From contig DATKZQ010000017.1 in assembly GCA_035527895.1 (NCBI GenBank), positions 1 through 64,000 on the forward strand: a stretch of 64,000 bases of DNA. Reading direction: 5' to 3'. The position numbers and the translations under genes are program-made. This document shows positions 1-8,987 of the stretch, one piece after another (position 1 is the stretch's first letter; each line of letters opens with the position of its first letter). The notes beneath the pieces were generated by a model. That model saw nothing but the letters and a program-made list of their open reading frames with translations. It ran no database searches and was not told the origin of the DNA. The DNA comes from JADFWK01 sp035527895 (GTDB lineage: Bacteria > Desulfobacterota > DSM-4660 > Desulfatiglandales > B25-G16).

Positions 1-630
1 ATAGCTTTTCGAAAGAATGGTGGAGCAGCGTGTGCTGAGCACGGAAATTTACAGAATATTTTTTGATCCTACTCCGCCCGTGAAAGGGTGTAATTTTCAA
101 CAAGTCCGGAAGCCCTGTTTCAATACATGGAGATTCAAGAATATGACGAAGATCGGTGAGCTTCATTGAGCATCAATTTGTCGCATCATGACACAGGTTT
201 AACATTAAATCAAGGTCAATTGTGCTCGTGCCCTGGCCCACAAGCTGGCCCGCGCTGGGCATCACCTCATGGGGGATTGCGTGCTCTTCGATTTGCGAAG
301 ACCCTCCCAATAACCGGTAGTCTGACCGGTGAACCGGTTTCCTTATGCATAAGGTCGTTTCTTCCGCTCATTTGTCGGATATCATGGCCTGCCCCCGTCT
401 CCTGACCCCGATGCTTTTCCCCAAAACCGCAATGGCCCTTGACTCGCATTACAAGATAGAATATCAAAGCAAGACAAATGTGCTTTTTGCGCTCCCAGCA
501 CAAGCAGCAGAATTTTTGACCTTCACTTTGTTGGACATACTGAGTTTCCGGTGAAGACAGCAATAGGCTCGAGTCGTGACCTGTAAAGATAGAAGCGAAG
601 GAGCCCTAAAAATCGCCAAAAGGATCTGCT
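1..630. other. Leading region without a supported gene
   Basis: No open frame in these 630 bases has a convincing start, ribosome site or recognisable product. The short frames present overlap each other on both strands. A short cluster of related words (ccggt/accgg) near 312-340 could form a weak hairpin. An AAAGGA ribosome site lies just upstream of the gene that starts at 631. The left edge may hold the 3' end of something outside the window. Confidence 0.5.
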
Positions 631-1350
631 ATGGTGACACTTCCCGCACGGAAAATAAAGGGCGTCATTTTTGACTTGGATCAAACGCTCATTGATTCTT
701 TACAAGCGTTCACTGAGGCCTTTAATAGAGGGATTGAGCGCTTGGGATTGGACCCTGTTGCTGAGGAGATGGTGGCTTCGTTTTTGGATAACGGCTGGCG
801 GATGGAGAAGATGCTTTCAGAGGCTTTCCCTTCTGTCTTCTTTGAAGAGGAGACCCGGAAGCAATGTCGGGATGAGATGCGGAAGTCATATCTGGAATTG
901 GAGCCCGAGAAGGTCGTCTTGAAGTCGGGAGTAGAGCAAACGCTCCGCTCACTAAAAGAGAACGGAATCAAGATAGGGATAGTCACTGGAAGAATGAGCA
1001 ACGGTGACGGTAAGTGGCTTGAGCTTCGCAGGTTGAACATTCATCAGTATATAGATGCCATGGTTACTGCAGCCGAAGCACCTGCTAAGCCGGCTCCCGA
1101 CGGTTTGATTTTATGTGTAAAAGCGTTAGGGCTTTTAACAGAGGAATGCGTATATGTTGGAGATTCCCGGCTTGATATCAGAGCCGGAAAGGAAGCAGGG
1201 TTGTTAACAGTAGGGATCCAGACTGGCGTCGCCGGTAAGGAGCTTCTTGTCAATGAAGGGCCTGACTACATTGTAGGTGAAGTGAGCGAACTTTTAAGTT
1301 GCCTCAGTGAATTGCAAGCAAATGGGGAGGCTTACCATGGAAGAATATGA
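631..1350 (+). CDS. HAD-superfamily hydrolase (phosphoglycolate phosphatase-like)
   Basis: A 239-residue HAD-IA phosphohydrolase, predicted cytoplasmic. The four HAD motifs are visible: the nucleophile pair D15 and D17 in FDLDQTL, T119 in IVTGR, K153 in AKPAPDG, and D178 with D182 in VGDSRLDI. The helical stretch at about 22-95 is the cap. Length is normal for a Gph or PPi-type phosphatase, but the substrate cannot be read from sequence. An AAAGGA ribosome site lies about 8 bases before the ATG. The 3' end overlaps the next gene by 14 bases, so the two are probably translationally coupled, and a riboflavin-kinase-like gene follows. A flavin-related phosphatase role (for example on a riboflavin intermediate) is inference only. 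Confidence 0.9.
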   Translation: MVTLPARKIKGVIFDLDQTLIDSLQAFTEAFNRGIERLGLDPVAEEMVASFLDNGWRMEKMLSEAFPSVFFEEETRKQCRDEMRKSYLELEPEKVVLKSGVEQTLRSLKENGIKIGIVTGRMSNGDGKWLELRRLNIHQYIDAMVTAAEAPAKPAPDGLILCVKALGLLTEECVYVGDSRLDIRAGKEAGLLTVGIQTGVAGKELLVNEGPDYIVGEVSELLSCLSELQANGEAYHGRI

Positions 1351-1597
1351 AGCACTTTTCACGTTTGCCGCTAAGGCAGGTTCTCTGGAGGGATATCTCT
1401 ATGAGAGAGAGACAATAGAGCCCCTCTCTAACTGGGTGAGCAATTTAGAGACGATGTATGCGAATCTTCCAGAGGAGGTAAAAGCCCAAATCAGAAACGA
1501 ATTGAGCACTGTCTTGGAACGAACTCTTAATTATGGAGGAACACGCTTGGAGGAAGAAATCAGAACACGGTTGAATAACTTACGCTCCTCACTCTGA
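1337..1597 (+). CDS. Small helical protein of unknown function
   Basis: An 86-residue, mostly helical, acidic protein beginning MEEYEALFTFAAKAG. An upstream in-frame ATG exists at 1307, but the ATG at 1337 has a strong GGGGAGG ribosome site 6 bases upstream and is the better start. It overlaps the end of the HAD gene and ends 6 bases before the DUF120 riboflavin kinase, so the three form a tight operon. No domain is recognised. The conserved tandem position suggests an accessory or regulatory partner of its neighbours. Confidence 0.7.
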   Translation: MEEYEALFTFAAKAGSLEGYLYERETIEPLSNWVSNLETMYANLPEEVKAQIRNELSTVLERTLNYGGTRLEEEIRTRLNNLRSSL

Positions 1598-1603
1598 AAG
1601 ACT

Positions 1604-2041
1604 ATGAAACGTTCACCTTCTATAAAGGTCGTAATAAAAGGAACACTGGTTGAAGGAATGAAGGAATCAGGCCGTTTCATGAGTATCCCTTGGGTCAGGG
1701 AGCAATTCATAGAGAAGCTGGGTATTGATCCATACCCGGCGACTCTTAACCTGGAGGTAAAGAATCCTCAAGACTTCGACAAACTCAAGGAGGTGAAAAA
1801 CCGAGCAGGCATCGAGATACTCCCTATGGATCCAGGATTCTGTTCAGCAAAATGCTTTCATGTGTTGATATGCGGAAAGGTAAAAGGAGCAATCGTTATT
1901 CCCCTCGTTGAGGATTATCCAGAATCCAAATTAGAGATCATCGCCTCAGAAAGGCTCAACGATCTCTTGTCGCTTAAGGTTGGCGATATAGTGCCAATAG
2001 AAATCGATGTAGGAAATAGGCCTGAAGATAGGCTCTTTTGA
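1604..2041 (+). CDS. DUF120-family CTP-dependent riboflavin kinase-like protein
   Basis: A 145-residue protein that aligns over its whole length with the archaeal DUF120/RibK fold, a cradle-loop barrel that phosphorylates riboflavin to FMN using CTP. Visible family signatures are the N-terminal VIKGTLVEG strand, LGIDPYPATLNLEV (compare LG-x-PY-x-GTLN), a central segment ending KGAIVIPLVEDY, and the C-terminal LSLKVGDIVPIEI. It is the third gene of a tight operon behind a HAD phosphatase. Bacteria normally use the unrelated RibF, so this archaeal-type enzyme is notable. In the GTLN region the usual Gly is Ala (YPATLN), which may affect nucleotide binding. Substrate specificity is inferred from the family only. 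Confidence 0.8.
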   Translation: MKRSPSIKVVIKGTLVEGMKESGRFMSIPWVREQFIEKLGIDPYPATLNLEVKNPQDFDKLKEVKNRAGIEILPMDPGFCSAKCFHVLICGKVKGAIVIPLVEDYPESKLEIIASERLNDLLSLKVGDIVPIEIDVGNRPEDRLF

Positions 2042-2207
2042 AAACGAGGCGTAATGAATTATTGAAACTAAGTCCTTCGATGCATGAGTTCCAGGTTGGA
2101 TTTACTTAGACTTCGGCTGAGTGAGCAAGATCTCGTAATCAAGTCAGCGAAATACGTCACCGTATTTGCGAATCGAAGCACTAAGGAAGTAAAGTAAGGA
2201 TAGTAGT

Positions 2208-2435
2208 ATGCCACCTGTCATTGATCCGACTAAATGCACTGGATGCGGGATTTGTGTTGATATGTGTAGCGAGGATGTGTTCTTTGGATCGGAGAAGGGT
2301 AAGGTTCCTATTGTCACATACTCGGAATTCTGTGTTCACTTTAATTGCTGCGTGTATGAATGTCCCCAGCCTGGAGCTATTACCGTGCGTATTCCACTAC
2401 CCCAGATGTTGCTTTACAAAGAAGAGGGCATGTGA
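2208..2435 (+). CDS. 4Fe-4S dicluster-type ferredoxin
   Basis: A 75-residue ferredoxin. The first cluster motif is CTGCGICVDMCSED, at about residues 10-21. The second half carries CVHFNCCVYECPQPGAI, a variant in which the usual CxxCxxC is spread out (C-x4-CC-x3-C-x-P), so the second cluster may be atypical. This layout resembles the iron-sulfur subunits of APS reductase and related small electron carriers, and it would act as a soluble electron-transfer protein. It stands alone between the DUF120 operon and a repeat, so its partner is unknown. Confidence 0.85.
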   Translation: MPPVIDPTKCTGCGICVDMCSEDVFFGSEKGKVPIVTYSEFCVHFNCCVYECPQPGAITVRIPLPQMLLYKEEGM

Positions 2436-2612
2436 TCGGATTTACGTTCTGTCTGTAATACAGCTCTACCATAGCTGCAAGCACCCTGTTCGGCATGCCC
2501 TCACTCCAGAAAAACTCTGGCATTACTGACAATCATCATAAACCCCCTCTGGGGGCAGATCAAGACCACGTCTTTTTGGCTTGAATTCTCTACTAAATAA
2601 TTCCTTGGATTT

Positions 2613-2760
2613 ATACCAAGTTGCATTCAGACCGCTAATATTTATAGATGTCATTGCGAACGAATGTGAAGCGGGCTCAATAGGATAGATTGCCACGTCG
2701 CGTAGTTTATCCTGAGCAAAGTCGAAGGGCTCCTCGCAATGACATGATTGCTACTTGGTA
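2613..2760. repeat. Nested inverted-repeat element (REP/MITE-like)
   Basis: Two nested inverted repeats. The outer pair is taccaagttgc at 2613-2623 against gctacttggta at 2750-2760, with one mismatch. The inner pair is tgtcattgcga at 2649-2659 against tcgcaatgaca at 2734-2744, which is perfect. Between them lies cctgagcaaagtcgaagg, a phrase typical of dispersed intergenic repeats in Desulfobacterota and Nitrospirota genomes. The element fills most of the 2436-2803 gap and carries no gene. Confidence 0.65.
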
Positions 2761-2803
2761 TTAGAATCAGCTCTATTGTCGAAAAAGCCACAAGGAGGAA
2801 ATC

Positions 2804-3910
2804 ATGAAGACTAAAGCGGCGGTCCTGTACGAGCATGGGAAGCCTCTAGTCATCGATGAATTGGAGCTTGACCCTCCAAAAGAAAAGGAGGTTTTAATTA
2901 AGTACAAGGCTGCGGGGCTCTGCCACACTGATTTATCGCTTATAAACGGAGTTGCACGCATTTCCCCGCTTCCCTGCGTGCCTGGCCACGAAGGGGCAGG
3001 GGTTGTTCAGGAGATTGGATCAGCGGTCACCACGCTGAAACCGGGAGACCACGTTCTTTTGATATGGGTGCCGGTTTGCGGCCGATGCTACTACTGTTTA
3101 AGGGACCAGCCATACTTGTGCGCGGAAAAGGAAAAGAACCGAGGCGGCGCCATGCCTGACGGAACGTACCGATTACGAAAGGGGCCCCGGACTGTTCATT
3201 CCATGATGGGAGTCGGTTCCTTCAGTGAATACAATGTGGTAGCCGAGACATGTGTTCTGCCGATTGACCCCGGTATTCCCTTTGACATGGCCGCGATAGC
3301 CGGTTGTGGCGTGATAACAGGGGTGGGGGCGGTGATCAATAAGGCTAAAGTAAAGCCGGGAAGCTCGGTGGCCGTAATGGGCGCCGGCGGCGTGGGACTC
3401 AATGTGATCCAAGGGGCGGTATTGGCAAATGCCACAAAGATCCTGGCCATTGATATCCTGGATAATAAACTTGAACTGGCAAAGGTCTTCGGAGCCACGC
3501 ATGTGATCAATGCCTCAAAGCAAGATCCGCTCAAGAAGGCGTTGGAAATAACCAATGGGATAGGTGTTGATTACGCCTTTGAGGCTATCGGGAGCGCGGA
3601 GACAACCCTGACCGCCTATCAGCTGATTCGGAGGGGAGGCTCTGTAGTGGTCGTGGGAGTCCCTGATCTGGATGCGCAGCTGACGCTTCCCCTTGCTGAA
3701 ATCCCCGTGATGGAAAAGAGTATATTGGGCAGTTTCTATGGGTCCGGAGATATTCGCAGGGACCTTATCACATTACTCGAGCTTTACAAGGCCGGGCGGA
3801 TTAATTTAGAAAACCTTATAACGAATCGATATCGATTGGAGGAAATCAATAACGGATTTAAGGACTTAGAAGCCGGGAAAAACGCCAGGGGAGTAATCAT
3901 GTACGAGTGA
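2804..3910 (+). CDS. Zinc-dependent alcohol dehydrogenase (MDR family)
   Basis: A 368-residue medium-chain dehydrogenase that would oxidise an alcohol or reduce an aldehyde with NAD(H). The catalytic zinc site is C40-H-T-D, G61-H62-E63 and C168. The structural zinc lobe holds C92, C95, C98 and C106. The Rossmann motif GAGGVG is at 193-198, with an Asp at about 217 at the end of the second strand, as in NAD-preferring enzymes. The overall pattern matches the class III/aryl-alcohol dehydrogenase group. A GGAGG ribosome site precedes the ATG. It stands alone downstream of a repeat and shortly upstream of a TRAP operon. The substrate is unknown. Confidence 0.9.
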   Translation: MKTKAAVLYEHGKPLVIDELELDPPKEKEVLIKYKAAGLCHTDLSLINGVARISPLPCVPGHEGAGVVQEIGSAVTTLKPGDHVLLIWVPVCGRCYYCLRDQPYLCAEKEKNRGGAMPDGTYRLRKGPRTVHSMMGVGSFSEYNVVAETCVLPIDPGIPFDMAAIAGCGVITGVGAVINKAKVKPGSSVAVMGAGGVGLNVIQGAVLANATKILAIDILDNKLELAKVFGATHVINASKQDPLKKALEITNGIGVDYAFEAIGSAETTLTAYQLIRRGGSVVVVGVPDLDAQLTLPLAEIPVMEKSILGSFYGSGDIRRDLITLLELYKAGRINLENLITNRYRLEEINNGFKDLEAGKNARGVIMYE

Positions 3911-4034
3911 AGGAAATAGGAATATAATTACACTCGATAGAAAACATGTCCTGACCGATCAAGCCGGCTTCATGGCAGATCTGAGTGGGATAGAGTAGAG
4001 AGCTGGCGGAGTGGTTTAGTCGTTTGGACAAACG

Positions 4035-4101
4035 GGACGTCCGTAAGAAAGTAAATAAATCACAGAATAGAAAAAGCTGTTCACTTTCTTGCGGACGTTC
4101 C
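4035..4101. repeat. REP-type inverted repeat next to a RAYT relic
   Basis: The word ggacgtccgtaagaaagt (4035-4052) is matched in inverse orientation by actttcttgcggacgttcc (4083-4101), with about two differences, giving an 18-bp hairpin around a 30-base loop. It touches a transposase remnant starting at about 4083, which is the usual arrangement of REP hairpins beside RAYT genes. Confidence 0.6.
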
Positions 4102-4271
4102 AGACGATTACAGGACGACTTAGAGGGGAGAGACTTGCAGATATCGCCAGGGGATTCAATATTTCCAAATACAGCTCGGTCAGCAGTTCCATAGAAAAGA
4201 CTAGAAGAGAGATCCTTATTAATGGTAGACTGAAACGGCGAATAAGCCAAGTAGAAGCGCTCTTCAACTAA
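4083..4271 (+). pseudogene. C-terminal remnant of a REP-associated tyrosine transposase (RAYT)
   Basis: About 62 codons encode a segment like the C-terminal helix-turn-helix of RAYT/TnpA_REP proteins: RLRGERLADIARGFNISKY, then YSSVSSSIEK and a charged tail. The Y1 HUH catalytic domain that should precede it is missing, and the fragment runs directly out of a REP-type hairpin. It is therefore a decayed transposase end rather than a functional small gene. A second RAYT relic, mostly N-terminal, lies near 17.8 kb. Confidence 0.65.
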
Positions 4272-4610
4272 GAGTCAAAAGCAGACCCTATTTTCTTTGT
4301 AACGGGTAAGAAACCAAATGGCAAAAGATCGGCGATTCAGAAGGCGTATTGAAGCCTGAGGCCAATCCGAAATAAGAGTCGGGGGCAGGGTTGCCCGTAT
4401 TCCCAATCAAATACGAAAAATGCTTGATGTGATTACTATGATTCGTGTGACTGTGTTGGCTTCTCGGGATTCTCAAAGTGGAAAAATTTATCATTCGCCC
4501 CGGTTACGGGCGAAACTTGAAAGGAGGTGATAGTGCGGCCTAAATGTGATCTGTGCGAGGTGAGGGGTATTTAGGTTTACAACTTTATACACGAAAGGAG
4601 GAAAGGAACC
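4272..4610. promoter_or_regulatory. Leader region of the first TRAP operon
   Basis: A stretch of 339 bases without a gene. It contains a 7-bp perfect hairpin, ttcgccc (4494-4500) with gggcgaa (4508-4514), followed by a strong ribosome-site-like AAAGGAGGTGATAG at about 4521 with no matching long frame. The real dctP site (AAAGGAGGAAAGG) sits at 4596-4608. The hairpin may be part of the dctP mRNA leader. No promoter can be assigned with confidence. Confidence 0.35.
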
Positions 4611-5621
4611 ATGTCTAGAAAAAGAATGTATTACGTCGTTGTCGCGCTAAGCATTTGCATGTTTTTGGGTGCGTCATTCTTCAATGCCACCCAGGCTGAG
4701 GCGAAAAAGATCACCATTAAAGCTATTAGTGCCTGGGATAAAAATCATACTGGTGTTGTGGGAGATTATCTGCCCTATATCAAGCGAGCCAATGAAATGC
4801 TTCAACAAAAATATCCCGGTGAGGTTGAAATCAAATATATCGGTGGGCCTGAAGCCATTCCGACCGGAGATCAACCCGAAGCTCTCAGAGCGGGGACAGT
4901 AGATATGTATTACGGCACGGCGGCATATTATGCAGGTATCGCGCCGGCAGCCAATTGCACGAAGCTGTCACAACTCACCTCACAGGAAGAAAAGGATGTC
5001 GGTGCGGATGCCATTTTTGATGAGATGCATCGGAAAAAGTTAAACGCGACGTATCTGGGCGCACTGGGCAGCCAGCTACCGTTTCAACTGTACACCGTCA
5101 ATAAAGTTACCAGCGTGGGCCAGTTAAAAGGTTTAAAGATTCGTACATCTCCCATGTATGTCGATTTTTTAAAAGCGCTCGGAGCCACGCCGATTTCGAC
5201 AAGTCCTGGTGACGTCTATCAGGCCCTGGAACGGGGCGTTGTGGATGGTTTCATGTGGCCAATGGTCAGTATAAGAGGCTATGGTTGGCATGAGGTTTCG
5301 AAATACGTCGTGGGCCCTAGTTTTTATAAGGTGTCTCACCCGCTTCTTATGAATGCCAAGAAATGGGACTCACTCCCGAAGCATATCCAGGAAGTGCTCA
5401 TGGAAGCCTTACGGTTGGAGGTTATCGCCATCGATGCCAGAACCGCCGATGAGATCACCAATGAGTATAAACTATTGATGATAGCCGGCATGGAAATTAT
5501 CGAGTTCCCGGCTGCAGAGACGAAAAAATATCTCGATATGGCCTATGATGAGGGGTGGAAGGGCCAGGTCAAAATGGAGCAGGAATATACTAACAAATTA
5601 CGCAAACTGCTAACCAAATAG
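4611..5621 (+). CDS. dctP: TRAP transporter solute-binding receptor DctP
   Basis: A 336-residue periplasmic receptor of the DctP family, which captures an organic acid (typically a carboxylate) and delivers it to the QM permease. It has a Sec signal peptide: MSRKRMYY, then a hydrophobic core, with probable cleavage after the AEA of QAEAKK near residue 32. Family landmarks are LRAGTVDMYYG at about 93, LKGLKIRTSP at about 173 (the segment holding the carboxylate-binding Arg), and the YQALERGVVDGFMWP segment at about 202. A strong ribosome site precedes it. A 14-bp hairpin then separates it from dctQ. The ligand cannot be named from sequence. Confidence 0.92.
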   Translation: MSRKRMYYVVVALSICMFLGASFFNATQAEAKKITIKAISAWDKNHTGVVGDYLPYIKRANEMLQQKYPGEVEIKYIGGPEAIPTGDQPEALRAGTVDMYYGTAAYYAGIAPAANCTKLSQLTSQEEKDVGADAIFDEMHRKKLNATYLGALGSQLPFQLYTVNKVTSVGQLKGLKIRTSPMYVDFLKALGATPISTSPGDVYQALERGVVDGFMWPMVSIRGYGWHEVSKYVVGPSFYKVSHPLLMNAKKWDSLPKHIQEVLMEALRLEVIAIDARTADEITNEYKLLMIAGMEIIEFPAAETKKYLDMAYDEGWKGQVKMEQEYTNKLRKLLTK

Positions 5622-5633
5622 GCGGCGGCGTGT

Positions 5634-5672
5634 CGGTGAAATTCCCCGTGCCCAGTGCGGGGAATTTCACCG
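5634..5672 (+). promoter_or_regulatory. Intercistronic hairpin between dctP and dctQ
   Basis: A perfect 14-bp stem (5634-5647 with 5659-5672) around an 11-base loop, 12 bases after the dctP stop. There is no U-run afterwards, so it is not a plain intrinsic terminator. A stable hairpin here would protect the dctP message from 3' decay and raise receptor expression over permease, as known for other binding-protein transporters. The second TRAP operon has a comparable hairpin in the same place. Confidence 0.6.
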
Positions 5673-5826
5673 TATGGCATAATGCTCCCCAGATCTCTTT
5701 TCCGGCAGGATATCCCACTCCTCGGGGACCTAACACGCTCAGCATTTTGGAAATAATGCGTAACTCAGCCAGGAGCTGAGTCATGGAGTGTTTCGGGGAG
5801 ATTCGAGAACTATTAGGAGATACGGT

Positions 5827-6342
5827 ATGGCCACAAGGGATGGTAAAAGGCGCAAGAATGGTTTTGATTTTAGCATTGAATTTCTGGCTTACATAGCCGG
5901 CATTATCATTTTGGCAATAACGTTTAGTGTTTCCGGGTCAGCCGTGGTGCGGTATTTGGGTTTCCGACCGCCAGACTGGACGTTTCAGTTTACGGAGTAT
6001 GCCCTATTGTGGTTCACCTTCCTGGCTGCTGCATGGCTCCTGAGAGAAGGGGGGCACATCAATATCGATACTGTTGTTACGCGGCTTCATACGAAGACAC
6101 GCCGGAAGGTGGAAATCATTGATGATATATTAGGGCTTATAGTCTCCGTTACCATCTTTTGGTTCGGTACTCTCCACACCATTGACCTCTTTCAACGGGG
6201 GATTATGGAGGTAAAAGGGACAACCGTTCCAAAATTTCCGCTTTTTCTTATTATCCCCCTCGGGAGTCTGGCCCTTTCCATTCAGTTCGGTCGACAATTC
6301 TATAAAAAACTGAGATCAAAATCCGGTAATACAGAGAATTAA
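5827..6342 (+). CDS. dctQ: TRAP transporter small membrane subunit DctQ
   Basis: A 171-residue protein with four hydrophobic segments, the usual topology of the small TRAP permease subunit that works with DctM. The frame is open back to 5788, but the ATG at 5827 has AGGAGA 6 bases upstream and gives the normal length. The family signature between helices 2 and 3, ALLWFTFLAAAWLLREGGHI, is present. It is followed 55 bases later by dctM. Confidence 0.88.
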   Translation: MATRDGKRRKNGFDFSIEFLAYIAGIIILAITFSVSGSAVVRYLGFRPPDWTFQFTEYALLWFTFLAAAWLLREGGHINIDTVVTRLHTKTRRKVEIIDDILGLIVSVTIFWFGTLHTIDLFQRGIMEVKGTTVPKFPLFLIIPLGSLALSIQFGRQFYKKLRSKSGNTEN

Positions 6343-6397
6343 TCCGTGGACCGTTCAAGAATCCCTGTCGGAGAGAATTAAACGAGGAGGTAAAGAT

Positions 6398-7711
6398 ATG
6401 GAGTGGTGGGGTATTATGTTGCTCTTGATCGGAGGCCTTCTTCTTTTCCTTCTTATAGGACTCCCCATTGCTTTTGCATTTCTCCTGATTAATTTTATAG
6501 GGGCATATATCTTTATGGGAGGACTGAGTGGTCTGAGTCTTTCCGTACAGCAGATATTTACATCCCTGGTAAGCTTCTCATTAGCCCCAATCCCTCTTTT
6601 TATTTTTATGGGTGAGTTGATGCTGCATTCGGGCATTGCAAAGCGCACGCTGGATGTGTTTGATATATTTATAGGGAGGCTACCGGGCAGGCTGAGCCTG
6701 ATTGTCATCACCGGAGGCGCCCTGTTTTCAACGTTGAGCGGATCTACCATTGCTAATACAGCCATGCTTGGCGAAATCATGGTACCTGAAATGAAGGAAC
6801 GTGGTTATAAGAACCCCATGATACTGGGTCCTATCGTGGGGGTCGGCGGACTGGCCATGCTGATTCCGCCGAGTGCTCTGGCGGTTGTGTATGCAAGTCT
6901 CGCGCAGATATCTGTGGGAAAGGTGCTGATCGCTGGGGCTGTTCCCGGGTTGATGCTGGCTGTGCTATATTCCGTTTATGTGGTTGGGAGATCCTACATA
7001 ACCCCCTCAATCGCCCCAGCTTATGAGGTAGAACATCATACCCTCAAGGAAAAGATTTCGGAATTTTCTAAATATGTCCTACCTCTTGGATTCATTTTTT
7101 TCCTGGTCCTCGGGTTTATTTTTTTAGGTATCGCGACACCAACTGAAGCAGCATCCACAGGTGCTTTAGGTTCGATTATACTGGCATGTTGCTACAAAAA
7201 ATTTGACTTAACGGTCCTGCAAAAGTCCCTTAAAGGAACCCTTAAAGTCTCGGTGATGGCCTTTATGATTATTGCGGCCTCCAGTACTTATAGCAGCATT
7301 CTAGCATATACCGGCAGCACGATGGGTCTGGTGAATCTTATCAATGACATTCAGATGTCGAGACTTGCTGTACTGATCACCATGATGGTGATACTAATGA
7401 TTCTTGGTACCTTCATGGAACAGGTATCCATGATGATGATTACTATTCCCATCTTTATGCCTGTCATCCAGGGCCTTGGGTATGACCCCATCTGGTTTGC
7501 AATTCTTATGCTCCTCAACCTGGAGATGGCCATGTCAACACCGCCCTTTGGTATCCTTCTTTTTGTGATGAAAGCGTCCGCACCAGTAGGTACGAAGCTG
7601 GGAGAGATATGCCTGGCGGCCGCGCCATTTCTCATTTGCGACCTGATTGTCATGATCATCCTGATTGCCCTCCCTGAAATTACCCTCTTTCTACCTGGTT
7701 TCATGAAATAA
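6398..7711 (+). CDS. dctM: TRAP transporter large membrane subunit DctM
   Basis: A 437-residue, 11-12 helix permease that drives sodium-coupled uptake of the ligand delivered by DctP. Typical DctM features are seen: FIFMGELMLHSGIAKR near 65, SGSTIANTAMLG near 117, the PPSALAVVY loop near 158, TPTEAASTGALGS near 245, and a C-terminal GTFMEQVSMMMITIPIF segment. A GAGGAGG ribosome site lies before the ATG. It ends the dctPQM operon. Confidence 0.92.
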   Translation: MEWWGIMLLLIGGLLLFLLIGLPIAFAFLLINFIGAYIFMGGLSGLSLSVQQIFTSLVSFSLAPIPLFIFMGELMLHSGIAKRTLDVFDIFIGRLPGRLSLIVITGGALFSTLSGSTIANTAMLGEIMVPEMKERGYKNPMILGPIVGVGGLAMLIPPSALAVVYASLAQISVGKVLIAGAVPGLMLAVLYSVYVVGRSYITPSIAPAYEVEHHTLKEKISEFSKYVLPLGFIFFLVLGFIFLGIATPTEAASTGALGSIILACCYKKFDLTVLQKSLKGTLKVSVMAFMIIAASSTYSSILAYTGSTMGLVNLINDIQMSRLAVLITMMVILMILGTFMEQVSMMMITIPIFMPVIQGLGYDPIWFAILMLLNLEMAMSTPPFGILLFVMKASAPVGTKLGEICLAAAPFLICDLIVMIILIALPEITLFLPGFMK

Positions 7712-8237
7712 CCGAGCTTCTATGTGATAGTTGGTGTGCCAGTGAAGCTCCAGGCCCCCCAAGGGGCATTCCCGCCTCTTTGACTTGATAATTTCCTGCA
7801 GCGGCTCGACTGAGCTCGCCGAAGTCTTGCTGCAGGGTTACGACATAGTGCCTCCCCCTTGATGGGGGAGGTTAGGGGGGGGGTGATAAAATGTTTGGTC
7901 ACCCTCCCCTTTACCCGCCTGAAGTCTGGCGGGTTGATCCCCTCCCATTAAGGGAGGGGACGTTGACATTGGATACCCTGCAGCTTGCTGCAGGGTGGTT
8001 CATTGAAGAAACCACGCCCTCATTCATGCCATAGGCGATGATATGTGATGGGAACGATCCACAGTGAGACTAGCAAGAATTGTGGGGAATGTGGTAGGGG
8101 ACATGAGGATGTCCTGGACACAAGGACGACTACCGTCTAAGCCGTGAGAGAAGGCGAGGGTCAGGCTGGCCCTTACCGTTGACGCACAGGGCGTTTTCCC
8201 CTATACTCCCTATCGGAAATACCGAGAGGTTTTATCT
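7712..8237. repeat. Intergenic region with several small palindromes
   Basis: A stretch of 526 bases without a gene. It holds at least three perfect hairpins: cctccccc/gggggagg at 7851-7871, tcccctccc/gggagggga at 7938-7960, and ccctgcag/ctgcaggg at 7976-7995. The first two belong to the G/C-run type common in REP-like intergenic repeats. The first, closely following dctM, could also serve as its terminator, although no clear U-run follows. The last 40 bases carry the GAGAGG ribosome site of the next gene. Confidence 0.5.
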
Positions 8238-8873
8238 ATGGAAATACGAACGCTGCTCTTACTAGCCCCGCCGATTCTGTTGGCGCTAACATTTCATGAA
8301 TATGCCCATGGGTATGTTGCAAACAAGTACGGAGATGATACGGCAAAGCGGAGTGGCCGTTTAACTCTGAATCCGCTCGCGCATCTTGACCCATTGGGCA
8401 CGATCATGATCTTCTTGGTGCATTTCGGGTGGGCTAAACCGGTGCCGGTAAATCCCTATAGGTTGAGAAATCCCAAAAGAGATATGCTCTGGATTAGCGC
8501 TGCCGGTCCCCTTGCGAATATGGTTTTAGCACTTCTGAGCGGCATGTTGCTCAGACTTGTTTTCGCCGTTGGCGGGGCCCCTCAAAAGCATTCCATTGTG
8601 GGATTGCTTATAGTCATGGTGATTATGAGCTTACAGATCAATCTGGCTCTGGCCATATTCAACGTGCTTCCAATTGCCCCTCTGGATGGCTCGAAAATCC
8701 TGGCCGGACTTCTACCAGCCAGGCATGAAGGCACAATTTACTTGTTAGAGCGCTACGGTCCTTTGATCCTTATTGGATTGATCATATTCGGTCGAGCTAC
8801 CGGCGTGCCTATTCTGGGTAGCTTGATCTGGCCGTTTGTGGGGTTTTTTAGCAAGATCTTTGCGGGAATATGA
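8238..8873 (+). CDS. Site-2-protease family membrane metalloprotease (M50)
   Basis: A 211-residue membrane zinc protease of the M50 family (YwhC-like, short form without PDZ domain). H20-E21-x-x-H24 in TFHEYAHGY is the zinc and catalytic motif. The NPLAHLDPLGT segment at about 45-55 is the conserved NPxxHxDPxGT loop. The third zinc ligand is D150 in APLDGSKIL. Five to six hydrophobic segments place it in the membrane. It cleaves transmembrane substrates in other systems; here no partner is adjacent. A GAGAGG site lies about 10 bases before the ATG. Confidence 0.9.
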   Translation: MEIRTLLLLAPPILLALTFHEYAHGYVANKYGDDTAKRSGRLTLNPLAHLDPLGTIMIFLVHFGWAKPVPVNPYRLRNPKRDMLWISAAGPLANMVLALLSGMLLRLVFAVGGAPQKHSIVGLLIVMVIMSLQINLALAIFNVLPIAPLDGSKILAGLLPARHEGTIYLLERYGPLILIGLIIFGRATGVPILGSLIWPFVGFFSKIFAGI

Positions 8874-8987
8874 ACTGACCACTGCACACACAAGGAATCA
8901 CGTTTGCCCATAAGAGCAAAAACCCTTGCCGTTTTGATTTCCAAGCGAAACCCGGACTTTCAAGTCGACTGTTGAGGCAAGCTATAG

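Noticed and set aside
4021..4110. tRNA-like stem at the RAYT relic
   Set aside because: The phrase ggagtggtttagtcgtttgg and the inverted repeat after it do not give acceptor, D, anticodon and T arms. It is a REP hairpin.
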